A stretch of 64,000 nt of DNA from Bacillota bacterium (GCA_023397675.1 JAEWTV010000050.1:18618-82617), one strand, 5' to 3'; shown: positions 7,723-17,357, numbered from the stretch's first letter. The notes: generated from the letters alone by a model not told the origin. Made by a program: numbers and translations.

Positions 7723-8067
7723 ATGAAACCTAAAAAGCCTCAGAAACATCGCCATTTACCAGCATTTATTCTTTTAACTTTAGCAGAAGGTCCCGCTCAC
7801 GGTGGTGCTATTTATTCTTCTCTCATAAATAAACTTCCTAACTTTACATGTGATGCAGGTGCTATTTACAGGACTCTTCAGCAGCTTGAAGAAGATAAGT
7901 CAGTATTATTTTCATGGGATACTTCAAATTCCGGACCCGCAAGAAAAATATACAGTATTACAGATTTGGGGTTAGCTAACCTTGATAATTGGAGAACAGA
8001 TATAGAAGATAGAGTTAAAAATTTAAGATACTTCTTGGATAAATATAATGATTTAAAAAGTAAATGA
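7723..8067 (+). CDS. PadR-family transcriptional regulator
   Basis: 114 residues. A winged helix-turn-helix of the PadR kind is visible: HLPAFILLTLAEGPAHGGAIYSSL at the start, then CDAGAIYRTLQQLEEDK as the recognition region and a YSITDLGLANL wing. A C-terminal helix of about 30 residues would dimerise. PadR repressors usually control adjacent transport or detoxification genes. Its upstream region is the broken permease frame, so its native promoter may have been lost; the nearest Shine-Dalgarno is a weak AGGG. The stop lies 9 bp before the ATG of a truncated gene. Confidence 0.85.
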   Translation: MKPKKPQKHRHLPAFILLTLAEGPAHGGAIYSSLINKLPNFTCDAGAIYRTLQQLEEDKSVLFSWDTSNSGPARKIYSITDLGLANLDNWRTDIEDRVKNLRYFLDKYNDLKSK

Positions 8068-8076
8068 GGAAAGATT

Positions 8077-8223
8077 ATGAATAATCCTGAATATGCAGTA
8101 AATCTATTTAAGAAAGGCTATAACTGCTCACAGGCAGTTCTTGGTGCCTATTGTGAAGAACTAGGTATGGACATGGAAACGGCAATGAAGCTGGCTGCTA
8201 CTCACTTTTTTTATACCTATTAA
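8077..8223 (+). pseudogene. Truncated C_GCAxxG_C_C-family protein
   Basis: 48 codons. The start AVNLFKKGYNCSQAVLGAYCEELGMD and the METAMKLA segment match the N-terminus of the C_GCAxxG_C_C redox family, whose members run to about 130-150 residues. The frame then changes to a short HFFYTY tail and stops, exactly where the family's glycine-rich and downstream Cys motifs should begin. GAGGAAAG lies before the ATG. It is a 3'-truncated remnant rather than a real small protein, and it ends just before a terminator. Confidence 0.75.
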
Positions 8224-8250
8224 AATTAGTTTTTACTGCTTTTTGTAAGG

Positions 8251-8280
8251 AGCTGCTTAACCAAGCAGCTTTTTATTTTT
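8251..8280 (+). terminator. Rho-independent terminator
   Basis: An 8-bp stem AGCTGCTT/AAGCAGCT with a 4-nt loop is followed directly by a T-rich run (8271-8280). It ends the PadR transcript. Confidence 0.85.
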
Positions 8281-8529
8281 GATTTTTATATCTCTTCGGA
8301 AAATTATAAAAATTGATAATGGTTACTTAGAACTATTAACAATAGGATCAAATAACTAGAATAAATGTAATAAATTATAGGACTTTAAAAAAATATGTAA
8401 ATTAACGATAAATAGTTATGTAGTATAAATGAACAGCTGTTTATCTTTAGATAGAAAGGAGGTTAAATTCTAAGAAGTAGAGCAATTCATCATCATTTAC
8501 ATTACTTAAAAGAGAGGACAGATAATAAT
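8281..8529. other. AT-rich upstream region of the large protease gene
   Basis: The 249 bases are very AT-rich. A strong ribosome-binding-like AAAGGAGG lies at 8456-8463, but no frame of useful length follows it. A weaker GAGAGGA lies closer to the protease ATG. I see no clear promoter or conserved RNA. Confidence 0.4.
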
Positions 8530-11500
8530 ATGAATTTAAAAAAAGGGAAGGTCAAAAAATTAAATATAATTTCAATAGTTTTACTTCTAACTTTTCTATT
8601 TACACTTAATAGTACTGCTGCAATGCAAGATGTAAATAAAAAGAATCCCAAAGCCAATGATATTGGATTACAACAAAAGTACCGAATCGTAGTAAAACTA
8701 AACGATAAGACAGCAGCACAAGCTGAGTCTACTTTGAGTCAAAAGAATATGGAGATACAAAAAAACACTGCAGGTAAATTGGTAGATTTTTTTAGCAAGT
8801 ACAAAATAAAAAGAATGGAGCCGGTATACAAAGATTTAGTAAACTTAAAAAAAAGAACGGGGAAAAAAGAAAATGATTTCATAGCAGATATCAAAAAGAA
8901 ATTTCCAAAAAGGATGAAGCGAAGTCAAGTAAATGAGAAGGCAACGCCAACTGGCCTAATAAATACATATGTTATTGAAGCGGATGTAAATAATGATAAG
9001 GATTATGAAAATATGCTGGAATCCTTAAAAAAAGATGACAGGGTTGTATATGCGGAACCTGACCTAGTTGTATCAACAAATATGATACCGGATGATCCGT
9101 ATTTTTCAAGTAAAGGAACATGGGGACAGTCGTATGACGACCTTTATGGGATAAAAATCACTTCGTGCCCTGAAGCCTGGGATGCGACAAAAGGGAACGG
9201 AGTAACTGTAGCAGTTGTTGATTCGGGAATTGATAACACCCACCCTGATATTGTATCCAATTTATGGACCAATACAAAAGAAATAGCCAATAACGGGATT
9301 GATGATGACGGTAATGGTTATATCGATGACGTTTGGGGTTGGGATTTTGTAAATAACGATGGTATACCTGTTGATGATAATGGTCATGGAACCCATGTAG
9401 CAGGAATAATCGCAGCTGCAGGAAACAATGGAACTGGCGTTATCGGAGTATCACCTGAAGCAAAGGTCATGGCAGTTAAGACGATGAATAACACTGGAAG
9501 AGGATATACATCAAACGTCGCAAATGGAATTTTATATGCTGCAAGAAATGGAGCAGATGTAATTAATTTAAGTTTGGGGGAAAAAGGCTATTCGCAGCAA
9601 CTAAAAGATGCTGTGGATGAAGTAACCAGCATGGGTGTTGTTGTAGTGGCTGCAGCAGGGAACGACAATGCAGATGCTATGGATTATACTCCGGCTAATT
9701 TGAATAATGTTATTACGGTTGCGGCTACCGATGCCCAGGACAATAAAGCTTTATTCTCAAACTGGGGGAGCTGTGTCGATGTGGCAGCACCTGGTGTTGA
9801 CATACTTTCCTTGTATGCGACAGGAACTATGAAAGGGACTAGGGTAGGAGATAAATATACCAGGCTTAGCGGTACAAGTATGGCTGCGCCTCACGTATCG
9901 GGAGCAGTGGCATTGATACTAGCTCAACACCCTGATTTTTCTAATGATCTGGTTAAGACTGCACTTTTAAATTCAACAGTTGATGTAATGAGCCGGGGTT
10001 TTGACTACGAGACAGGCTATGGGCGTATAAACACCGCCAAAGCTTTATCACCATTACTGGATGTTGAAGGTGTTTCTCTCAACAAAGAAACTATAAATAT
10101 GACAGTAGGTAATAAAGAGCAGCTTAATGCAACAATAGAGCCTACAGGTGCATATAGATTTGTAACATGGTCAGTATCTGAAGAGAGTGTCCCTGACGTA
10201 GTTACTGTTGATCAAAATGGTATTGTGACAGCTAATCATCCCGGCAAAGCAGTAATAAGGTCTACAAGCCAAATAGATACAAGTGAATTTGCAGAATGTA
10301 CGGTGACTGTGACAGCTGAAATAACAAAAACTTTGTTTAGCGAAGGATTTGAAAACCATGGAAGTTTTCCACTAGATTGGACAGTTGAGAATGTCTATGG
10401 AACATATGGAAAATGGTGTTGTAATTTAGCTGGAGTACATCCAACCCCAAAATCAGGTGGTTATACAGCAGATTATAACAGCAATAATGCTAGCAAAGGA
10501 GAAAGCGCACGCATGTACAAGACGGAAGGAATCAGTCTTGGAAGCGACGGTACATATTCCCTTGATTTCTGGATGTATCATAATACTGATTATGCTACCA
10601 GTAATGATTATATCCAGGTTCAGGTATATACAGACAAAGAGCCTGCTTGGACAAATGTGGGAAGTAGTATACCTAGGGTTGACGGAAGTACCGGTTGGAA
10701 GAGGCACACAATAAGCCTTGATGACTATAAAAATATTTCTAACCTAAAAATAGCATTTCTTGGAGTGAGCCAATGTGGTAATAACATATATTTAGATGAC
10801 ATTTCGGTAAACAATATTGTTCCTGTATCAGAAATAAGTCTTAACAAGTCTTCTATTGAGTTGGAAATAGGACAAACAGAGCAGCTTACAGCAACGTTGC
10901 TACCTGAAACCGCAACAAATAAAAATGTAACATGGTATGCGTACAGCCAGAAAAATACTTATAGTGTAACATCAGTATCACCAGAGGGATTGATTACAGC
11001 AGACAACCCAGGTACGGCAGTAATCAGAGTGATAAGTGATGCTGACCCCAACAAGTATGCAGAATGTACAGTGACAGTGAAGGCAAATGGAACTAAAACT
11101 TCGTTTAGTGAGGGATTTGAAAATAATGGAAGTATACCGGTGGGTTGGGCAGTTCAAAATGTTAACGGAGCATACGGACAATGGAGCTTTGTTGAAAGAG
11201 GGCTGTGGAATGAAGTGGATACGAAAACCGGCGGATGGATGGCTGAATTCAACTCTAATGGTATGCCCAACGGACAAAGTACACGCATTTACAGGACGGA
11301 AGGAATCAGCCTTGGAAATGATAGTACATGTTCCCTTGATTTCTGGATGTACCATAATACTGATTTTGCTACCAGCAATGATTATATCCAGGTTCAGGTA
11401 TCTACTGACAGAGGTTCCAATTGGACAAATCTAGGGAGTGAAATTTATAGGATTGATGGAAGCACCGGTTGGAAAAAACACATAGTGAGCCTTGATGATT

Positions 11501-14202
11501 ATAAAGGTATCTCTGACTTAAGAATAGGATTTCTTGGTGTAAGTAAAGAAGGTTATAACATATATTTAGACGATATTACTGCAAATATTGCTTCGGTTTC
11601 GGATCCAGTAACAGAAGTCAAACTTAATAAGACTTCGACTGAGCTAACTGCAGGACAGACAGAACAGCTCATAGCAACAGTAATGCCTGAAAATGCAACA
11701 TATAAAAATGTCACATGGTCAGTATATGAGAATACAAATAATGCAGTAACAGTATCACGGACAGGACTGGTTACAGCAAAAAGACCGGGAACGGCGGTAA
11801 TTAGGGTAACAAGCGATGAAAATCCCGGCAAGTATGATGAATGTTCAGTGACAGTTAAATCAGTTCCGGTAACAGAAATCAAACTTAATAAGACTTCAGT
11901 TGGGTTAACTGTAGGACAGACGGAACAGCTTACAGTAACGGTAATGCCTGAAAATGCAACAAATAAAAATATAACATGGTCTGGGAATGCAAATGATGTA
12001 GCAACAGTATCAGCATATGGATTGGTTACAGCGAATAGTCCCGGAACGGCAGTAATAAGTGCGACCAGCAAAGATGACTCAAGCAAGTACACTGAGTGTA
12101 CTGTGACGGTAACTGCAGTTAAACCTGTAACAAGTGTAAGCTTAAACAAGTCGTTTACATCCTTGACTGTAGGGCAGACTGAACAGCTTATAGCAATAGT
12201 AATGCCTGAAAATGCAACAAATAAAAATGTTACATGGTCAGTACAGGATGCAAGTAATGTAGTATCAGTATCAGAAACAGGGTTGATCACGGCAATCAAC
12301 CCAGGAACAGCAATGGTCAGGGCAGCTAATAAAGATGACTCAAGCAAGTATGGTGAATGTACAGTTGTGGTTGAACCTGAAAATCAAACTTTAGTCAATG
12401 AAGGATTTGAAAACAATGGAAGTATTCCAGGAGGGTGGGCAGTGCAGAATGTTAATGGAACAGATGGAAAATGGAGCTTTGTTTCTTATGGAATGACTTC
12501 AGGCGAACCGAAAGCTGGTAACTGGATGGCTGAATTTAACTCATTTTTTACTTCCTACGGACAAAGCACACGCCTGTTCACGACTACAGGATTAAGGATT
12601 AGTAATTATGGTAAATATTCAATAGATTTCTGGATGTACCATGATACCGAGTGTATAGATAACAAAGACTGTATTCAGGTTCAGGTATCTACTGACGAAG
12701 GCATCAGTTGGACAAATCTTGGAAGTGAAATTTATAGAAACGATGGAAGTGCAGGCTGGAAAGAACATACAATAAGCCTGGACGATTATAAGGGTGTTTC
12801 TGACTTAAGAATAGCATTTCTTGGTGTAGCTGAGTATGGTAATAACATGTATTTGGATGATATTACAATAAACAGTACTTCTTCTGCAGATGTACCTGTA
12901 ACAGCGGTGAGCATCAACAAGTCGGCTACATCCTTGGCTGTGGGACAGACTGAACAGCTTACAGTAGTGGTAATGCCTGAAAATGCAACAAACAAAAATG
13001 TTACATGGTCAGTACAGGATGCAAATAATGCAGTATTAATTTCAGAAACAGGACTGATTACGGCAAACAACCTAGGAACGGCGGTAATCAGGGTGACCAG
13101 CATAGCTGACCAAAGTAAGTATGCTGAATGCACAGTAACTGTAAAATCTGCAGATGTACCGGTAACAGGGGTGAGTCTCAACAAGTCGGCTACATCCTTG
13201 GCTGTGGGACAGACTGAACAGCTTACAGCAGTGGTAATGCCTGAAAATGCAACAAACAAAAATGTTACATGGTCAGTACAGGATGCAAATAATGCAGTAT
13301 TAAATTCAGAAACAGGACTGATTACGGCAAACAACCCAGGAACGGCAGTAATCAGGGTGACCAGCATAGCTGACCAAAGTAAGTATGCTGAATGTACAAT
13401 AACGGTAAAATCTGCAGATGTACCTGTAACAGCGGTGAGCATCAACAAGTCGGCTACATCCTTGGCTGTGGGACAGACTGAACAGCTTACAGCAGTGGTA
13501 ATGCCTGAAAATGCAACATACAAAAATGTTACATGGTCAGTAGAGGATGCAAATAATGCAGTATCAATTTCAGAAACAGGGCTGATTACGGCAAACAACC
13601 CAGGAACAGCAGTAGTCAGGGTGGCAAGTGCAGATGATCCAGGCAAGTATGCGCAATGTACGGTTACAGTATTGGCATTGGAACCGGTAAATAGTACTTT
13701 GTTGAGCGAAGGATTTGAAAACAGTGGAAGTATTCCAGGAGGGTGGGCAGTGCAGAATGTTAACGGAACAGATGGAAAATGGAGCTTTGTTTCGATTGGG
13801 TCCCTTGGTTATCAGGGTATACAAAAATCTGGTGAATGGATAGCAAGATTCAATTCTTATTCTACACCTGGCGGACAAAGTGCACGCCTTTACACGACTT
13901 CAGGTTTAAGTCTTGGAAATGATGGTACGTATTCCCTTGATTTCTGGATGTACCATAATACCAGAAATGCGAGTTGTAACGATTATATCCAGGTTCAGGT
14001 ATCTACAAACAACGGTTCCAATTGGACAAACCTGGGAAGCAGTATTTATAGGAACGACAGAAGTACTGGATGGAAAAAACATACAATTAACCTTGACCAA
14101 TATAAGGGTGTATCTGATTTGAGATTAGCATTTGTTGGTATTAGTAGTTTTGGCGATAACATATTTTTGGATGACATTTCGGTAACCAATACTTCTAATT
14201 AA
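8530..14202 (+). CDS. Giant secreted subtilase with BIG2 and MAM/jelly-roll-like repeats
   Basis: 1,890 residues. A signal peptide (1-31) is followed by an I9-like propeptide and the S8 domain with catalytic D231 (VDSGID), H286 (NGHGTHVAG) and S450 (GTSMAAPHVSG). After residue about 515 come eight BIG2-like Ig repeats of about 88 residues (VSLNKSxxxLxVGQTEQL...ECTVTV) interleaved with four repeats of about 150 residues that begin xxxEGFENxGSIPxGW and resemble choice-of-anchor J/MAM-like lectin folds. Order: B-J-B-J-BBB-J-BBB-J. No LPxTG or S-layer anchor is visible, so it is probably released or held by its repeats. The Ig and J repeats likely bind polysaccharide or cell surface. Substrate unknown. 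Confidence 0.93.
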   Translation: MNLKKGKVKKLNIISIVLLLTFLFTLNSTAAMQDVNKKNPKANDIGLQQKYRIVVKLNDKTAAQAESTLSQKNMEIQKNTAGKLVDFFSKYKIKRMEPVYKDLVNLKKRTGKKENDFIADIKKKFPKRMKRSQVNEKATPTGLINTYVIEADVNNDKDYENMLESLKKDDRVVYAEPDLVVSTNMIPDDPYFSSKGTWGQSYDDLYGIKITSCPEAWDATKGNGVTVAVVDSGIDNTHPDIVSNLWTNTKEIANNGIDDDGNGYIDDVWGWDFVNNDGIPVDDNGHGTHVAGIIAAAGNNGTGVIGVSPEAKVMAVKTMNNTGRGYTSNVANGILYAARNGADVINLSLGEKGYSQQLKDAVDEVTSMGVVVVAAAGNDNADAMDYTPANLNNVITVAATDAQDNKALFSNWGSCVDVAAPGVDILSLYATGTMKGTRVGDKYTRLSGTSMAAPHVSGAVALILAQHPDFSNDLVKTALLNSTVDVMSRGFDYETGYGRINTAKALSPLLDVEGVSLNKETINMTVGNKEQLNATIEPTGAYRFVTWSVSEESVPDVVTVDQNGIVTANHPGKAVIRSTSQIDTSEFAECTVTVTAEITKTLFSEGFENHGSFPLDWTVENVYGTYGKWCCNLAGVHPTPKSGGYTADYNSNNASKGESARMYKTEGISLGSDGTYSLDFWMYHNTDYATSNDYIQVQVYTDKEPAWTNVGSSIPRVDGSTGWKRHTISLDDYKNISNLKIAFLGVSQCGNNIYLDDISVNNIVPVSEISLNKSSIELEIGQTEQLTATLLPETATNKNVTWYAYSQKNTYSVTSVSPEGLITADNPGTAVIRVISDADPNKYAECTVTVKANGTKTSFSEGFENNGSIPVGWAVQNVNGAYGQWSFVERGLWNEVDTKTGGWMAEFNSNGMPNGQSTRIYRTEGISLGNDSTCSLDFWMYHNTDFATSNDYIQVQVSTDRGSNWTNLGSEIYRIDGSTGWKKHIVSLDDYKGISDLRIGFLGVSKEGYNIYLDDITANIASVSDPVTEVKLNKTSTELTAGQTEQLIATVMPENATYKNVTWSVYENTNNAVTVSRTGLVTAKRPGTAVIRVTSDENPGKYDECSVTVKSVPVTEIKLNKTSVGLTVGQTEQLTVTVMPENATNKNITWSGNANDVATVSAYGLVTANSPGTAVISATSKDDSSKYTECTVTVTAVKPVTSVSLNKSFTSLTVGQTEQLIAIVMPENATNKNVTWSVQDASNVVSVSETGLITAINPGTAMVRAANKDDSSKYGECTVVVEPENQTLVNEGFENNGSIPGGWAVQNVNGTDGKWSFVSYGMTSGEPKAGNWMAEFNSFFTSYGQSTRLFTTTGLRISNYGKYSIDFWMYHDTECIDNKDCIQVQVSTDEGISWTNLGSEIYRNDGSAGWKEHTISLDDYKGVSDLRIAFLGVAEYGNNMYLDDITINSTSSADVPVTAVSINKSATSLAVGQTEQLTVVVMPENATNKNVTWSVQDANNAVLISETGLITANNLGTAVIRVTSIADQSKYAECTVTVKSADVPVTGVSLNKSATSLAVGQTEQLTAVVMPENATNKNVTWSVQDANNAVLNSETGLITANNPGTAVIRVTSIADQSKYAECTITVKSADVPVTAVSINKSATSLAVGQTEQLTAVVMPENATYKNVTWSVEDANNAVSISETGLITANNPGTAVVRVASADDPGKYAQCTVTVLALEPVNSTLLSEGFENSGSIPGGWAVQNVNGTDGKWSFVSIGSLGYQGIQKSGEWIARFNSYSTPGGQSARLYTTSGLSLGNDGTYSLDFWMYHNTRNASCNDYIQVQVSTNNGSNWTNLGSSIYRNDRSTGWKKHTINLDQYKGVSDLRLAFVGISSFGDNIFLDDISVTNTSN
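12889..13680 (+). repeat. Three near-identical 264-bp tandem repeats in the protease gene
   Basis: BIG2-encoding units start at 12889, 13153 and 13417, exactly 264 bp (88 codons) apart, and differ at few bases. The more distant BIG2 units in the gene differ far more. This marks a recent tandem duplication within the coding sequence. Confidence 0.9.
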
Positions 14203-14251
14203 GTTATTTAATTCCTTAAATAATTAAAGATTAAAATTGCTAATACATAAA

Positions 14252-14282
14252 AACACCGGTTTTAAATACCGGTGTTATTTAT
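14252..14282. terminator. Bidirectional terminator
   Basis: A 9-bp stem AACACCGGT/ACCGGTGTT with a 7-nt loop and T-rich 3' flank lies between the convergent protease and lgt genes. Confidence 0.8.
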
Positions 14283-14341
14283 TTTATAAGGAGATTATGG
14301 TACTACCTTAATTTTATTAACTTTTGTAAAAGCTACACACA

Positions 14342-15136
14342 TTAATTTTGTTTTGTACGCTTGCGCCTTACAAAAAATAATATGGAGCATGTAATAAATA
14401 ATAATCCGGCCAGCAGCTGTGATACCCTGAATGAACCGATATACAAGCTATCTGTACGCATTCCTTCGATGAAGAAACGTGCAAATCCATAAAGAGCAAG
14501 ATAAAGAGTAAATACTTCTCCTTGAAGCTTTTTGTTTTTTCTGAACCATATAAGGAAAAAGAATAATGCAAAGTTCCATAATGATTCATATAAAAAAGTT
14601 GGGTGTACCGCAACACGCTGCATTTTTACCGGATCAAATATCTCCATTCTCCACAATACGGAAGTTACTGCGCCATGAGCTTCCTGATTGACAAAGTTGC
14701 CCCATCGCCCAATTGCCTGAGCAAGAGCCACATAAGGAATGGCAAAATCAAATAGTTTTAAAACACCGATTTTTCTCTTTCTGGCAAAAATATATGCAAC
14801 AATTACAGCAGCAATAATTCCGCCATAAATAGCAAGTCCACCGTTTCTGGTATTAAAAACCTGTAATAAATCATTTTTATACTGTGACCAGCTGAAAATT
14901 ACATAATAAAGCCTTGCACCTATTATTGCAAATGGAGCAGTAAACAGTACCAAATCAAAAATATCACTTTGTTTTATTCCAAAGTTTTTACTGCTTCTTG
15001 ATGCAAGCAGTACTGCAAGGAAAAAACCAAACGCTATGATAATACCATACCAATAGACGTTAATTCCGAAAATTGAAAATGCAATTCGGTTTATTTCAAA
15101 CTTAAGTCCTAAACCTGGAAATATAATAGGCTGCAT
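14342..15136 (-). CDS. lgt: Prolipoprotein diacylglyceryl transferase
   Basis: 264 residues with about seven membrane helices. The family signature GRWGNFVNQEAHG lies near residue 142, and the N-terminal YWYGIIIAFGF and the GARLYYVIF segment are also typical. Lgt transfers diacylglycerol from phosphatidylglycerol to the lipobox cysteine of exported prolipoproteins in the membrane. Several substrates with lipoboxes occur in this window (30444, 31526, 33157, 42766, 63375). GAGGAG lies 7 nt before the ATG. It follows the YeiH-type gene by 21 bp on the same strand, probably as one operon. Confidence 0.95.
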   Translation of the reverse strand: MQPIIFPGLGLKFEINRIAFSIFGINVYWYGIIIAFGFFLAVLLASRSSKNFGIKQSDIFDLVLFTAPFAIIGARLYYVIFSWSQYKNDLLQVFNTRNGGLAIYGGIIAAVIVAYIFARKRKIGVLKLFDFAIPYVALAQAIGRWGNFVNQEAHGAVTSVLWRMEIFDPVKMQRVAVHPTFLYESLWNFALFFFLIWFRKNKKLQGEVFTLYLALYGFARFFIEGMRTDSLYIGSFRVSQLLAGLLFITCSILFFVRRKRTKQN

Positions 15137-15157
15137 AAATATCTCCTCTTCTAAGTT

Positions 15158-16168
15158 CTATATCTGCTCAGTAACAAATTGAACAGCAATGCTGACCACT
15201 GCAACAACAAACCAGACTATTAAACCGAGTAAAAGAGGCTTAAATCCAGTTTTTAGCATTTTTTTGAAATCGGTACTTAAGCCAATTGCTGTTAGTGCCA
15301 TGGTAATAAAAAACTTGCCGGCTTCAGGAATCAGGTGTTTGGTATCCCAATTGAATAAGCCAAGTGTGTTAAACAGTGATGTTGCAAGAAAGCCTAATAT
15401 AAACCAAGGGAAAATCTTTTTAAAGCTATAGTTAACAGCCGATTCAGTACCATTAACAGTGATCTTTTTCCTGATGGACATAACAAATGCAAACACAAGT
15501 GATATAGGTATAATCATAGTTGTTCTTGTAAGTTTTACTATAGTCGCATAGGCTCCCGCTGTGTTACTGAATGCATATCCGGCGGCAACAACTGATGAAG
15601 TATCATTAACAGCAGTTCCTGCCCACAAACCAAAAGCCTTGTCAGAGAAGCCAAGCAGATGCCCCAGTGGAGGGAAAATAAGTACGGCTAAAATGTTAAA
15701 CAGAAAAATTGTTGATACTGAATAAGCCACTTCCATTTCTTCAGCTTCAATAATAGGGGATACAGCTGCGATTGCAGAACCTCCGCATATTGCAGTACCC
15801 ACACCTATGAGGCTGGTCATATTACCGGGTATTTTCATTAGCTTACCAAAGCCATAGGCAGTAATGAATGCAAAAGACAGCGTAAATACCATTACATAAA
15901 GCGACTCCATTCCCGTTTGCCAGACCTTTGTCAGACTAAGGCCTGCTCCAAGCAGAATAATAGCCCATTGAAGAATTTTTTTCGAAGTGAATTTTATTCC
16001 CTCATTAAAAAAGACTGGTTTAACAAAAATATTATTTATTATTATACCAAGTACAATCCCGAACACTGGGCCTCCGATTATTGGAAAGATGTTTCCAAGC
16101 CAAGCAGCAATAATAGCTATTATAAATGCGAATGAAATTCCTGGAATATACTTTTTAAGCCTCTTCAT
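15158..16168 (-). CDS. YeiH-family putative sulfate/sulfur-compound exporter
   Basis: 336 residues with about ten hydrophobic helices and the family motifs PVFGIVLGIIINN, GVGTAICGGSAIAA (about residue 120) and GLWAGTAVNDTSSVVAAGYA (about 178-197). It belongs to the UPF0324/YeiH family, which is linked by context in many bacteria to sulfur metabolism and LysR regulators. A divergent LysR gene starts 163 bp away with a good inverted repeat between them, fitting that pattern. AGGGAG precedes the ATG. The transported compound is not shown by the sequence. Confidence 0.85.
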   Translation of the reverse strand: MKRLKKYIPGISFAFIIAIIAAWLGNIFPIIGGPVFGIVLGIIINNIFVKPVFFNEGIKFTSKKILQWAIILLGAGLSLTKVWQTGMESLYVMVFTLSFAFITAYGFGKLMKIPGNMTSLIGVGTAICGGSAIAAVSPIIEAEEMEVAYSVSTIFLFNILAVLIFPPLGHLLGFSDKAFGLWAGTAVNDTSSVVAAGYAFSNTAGAYATIVKLTRTTMIIPISLVFAFVMSIRKKITVNGTESAVNYSFKKIFPWFILGFLATSLFNTLGLFNWDTKHLIPEAGKFFITMALTAIGLSTDFKKMLKTGFKPLLLGLIVWFVVAVVSIAVQFVTEQI

Positions 16169-16243
16169 AATGCGCTCCCTAATGTTTGATATTATTATTT
16201 TAGTATGTATTAATTATAAAAACAAATTATGATTTATTATAAA

Positions 16244-16264
16244 TTCATAAGAAAAATTTATGAA
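16244..16264. promoter_or_regulatory. Inverted repeat, likely LysR operator
   Basis: A perfect TTCATAA-N7-TTATGAA repeat lies in the divergent region between the YeiH and LysR genes. It has the symmetry and position expected of a LysR-family recognition site that controls both. Confidence 0.6.
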
Positions 16265-16331
16265 AGTCTTTATATATAATCACTTGTTTTATATAATAAA
16301 AGAATGAATATTTAGTAGGGAGTAATTTATC

Positions 16332-17219
16332 ATGATTGATTCGAAGCTTAACACCTTTATAAATGTTGCCAAGCTGAAAAGCTATACAAGAGCAGCAGAA
16401 CTACTTAACCTTACACAGCCCGCTGTAACACAGCATATAAAACAGTTGGAAGAATACTATAATGTAAAAGTATTTGATAAAAAGGGCAGACAGATTTGTT
16501 TGACAGAAGAGGGAAAACTTCTGCTACAATATGCAAAAGAGCTTGAAGCAAATGCAATCTTAATTGAAAGAAAACTTAAAAATAAAACTGCATTGGTTAA
16601 AAGATATAACCTGGGTGCCACATTAACCATAGGCGAGTATGTGCTGCCATCTCTCCTGGGTAAATACAAACAACTCAATGAAAATATAGATGTAATTATG
16701 AATGTTAATAACCTTGAAGAGGTTCTGAATAGGCAAAGAAGCGGAAAGATTGATTTAGGGCTTGTTGAAGGTCCTTTTGACAAAACTCAGTTTAACTACC
16801 GAAAATTCAAGGACGATGAACTTGTGCTGGTGGCCTCACCGCAGAATAAATTTGCGCAAATGAATAAAGTCTTTATCAAAGATATAGTTAAGGATTGCCG
16901 CCTAATTTTGCGTGAAAAGGGATCAGGTACAAGGGTTGTTTTTGAAAACAAGCTCGAAGAATTTGGGTATAATCCATCAGATTTAAATGTTTATATGGAG
17001 ATTGGAAGTCTTGGCGCAATAAAATCGCTTGTTGAAGCTAATCTCGGCTGTACGGTAATTTCAAAGGAGGCTATCAAAAAGGAATTACAATCGGGAACAA
17101 TTGTAATCATACCAATTAAGGATGCCAGAATTATGAGAGAGTTTAATTTTATATATCTGGATAACAGTCCTATGGAATTTATAAATGAGTTTATGGATTT
17201 CTTAATAAGCAGTAAATGA
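16332..17219 (+). CDS. LysR-family transcriptional regulator
   Basis: 295 residues. The N-terminal winged helix-turn-helix is standard: LNTFINVAKLKSYTRAAELL, then TQPAVTQHIKQLEEYYNVKVFDK. The effector domain from about residue 90 has the two-lobed periplasmic-binding-protein fold of the family. It is closest in layout to CysB/YeiE-like regulators that act on a neighbouring transporter. It is transcribed away from the YeiH gene and likely controls it in response to a small molecule, possibly a sulfur compound (inference from the pairing). TAGGGAG precedes the ATG. Confidence 0.9.
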   Translation: MIDSKLNTFINVAKLKSYTRAAELLNLTQPAVTQHIKQLEEYYNVKVFDKKGRQICLTEEGKLLLQYAKELEANAILIERKLKNKTALVKRYNLGATLTIGEYVLPSLLGKYKQLNENIDVIMNVNNLEEVLNRQRSGKIDLGLVEGPFDKTQFNYRKFKDDELVLVASPQNKFAQMNKVFIKDIVKDCRLILREKGSGTRVVFENKLEEFGYNPSDLNVYMEIGSLGAIKSLVEANLGCTVISKEAIKKELQSGTIVIIPIKDARIMREFNFIYLDNSPMEFINEFMDFLISSK

Positions 17220-17263
17220 TAATCATTGCCTTAACTTAATTAAATCGTTTTTGTATATGGAGA

Positions 17264-17357
17264 ACTCCATCAGTCACTAATGTGACAGCTCCCTCTTTGA
17301 GGGAGCTAGAGTGCCTTCCTCTCAGAGGAAGGTGTCAGCAAAGCTGACAGAAGGAGT
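17264..17357. repeat. MITE-like 94-bp element with nested hairpins
   Basis: The ends are imperfect inverted repeats (ACTCCATCAGTCA against ACTCCTTCTGTCA on the other strand). Inside are four hairpins: 17273-17277/17282-17286, 17287-17295/17299-17307, 17314-17322/17324-17332 and 17334-17339/17343-17348. Nothing is coded. I recall similar elements scattered through many Firmicutes genomes, but I cannot count copies here. No clear target-site duplication is visible. Confidence 0.75.

Noticed and set aside
8456..8529. Leader peptide after the strong AAAGGAGG at 8456
   Set aside because: No start codon with a useful frame follows at the right distance.
11553..13646. Long open frames on the minus strand opposite the protease (264 and 286 codons)
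   Set aside because: They mirror the repeated BIG2 units, have no ribosome binding sites and give low-complexity Val/Thr/Ser-rich translations. They are shadows of the plus-strand gene.
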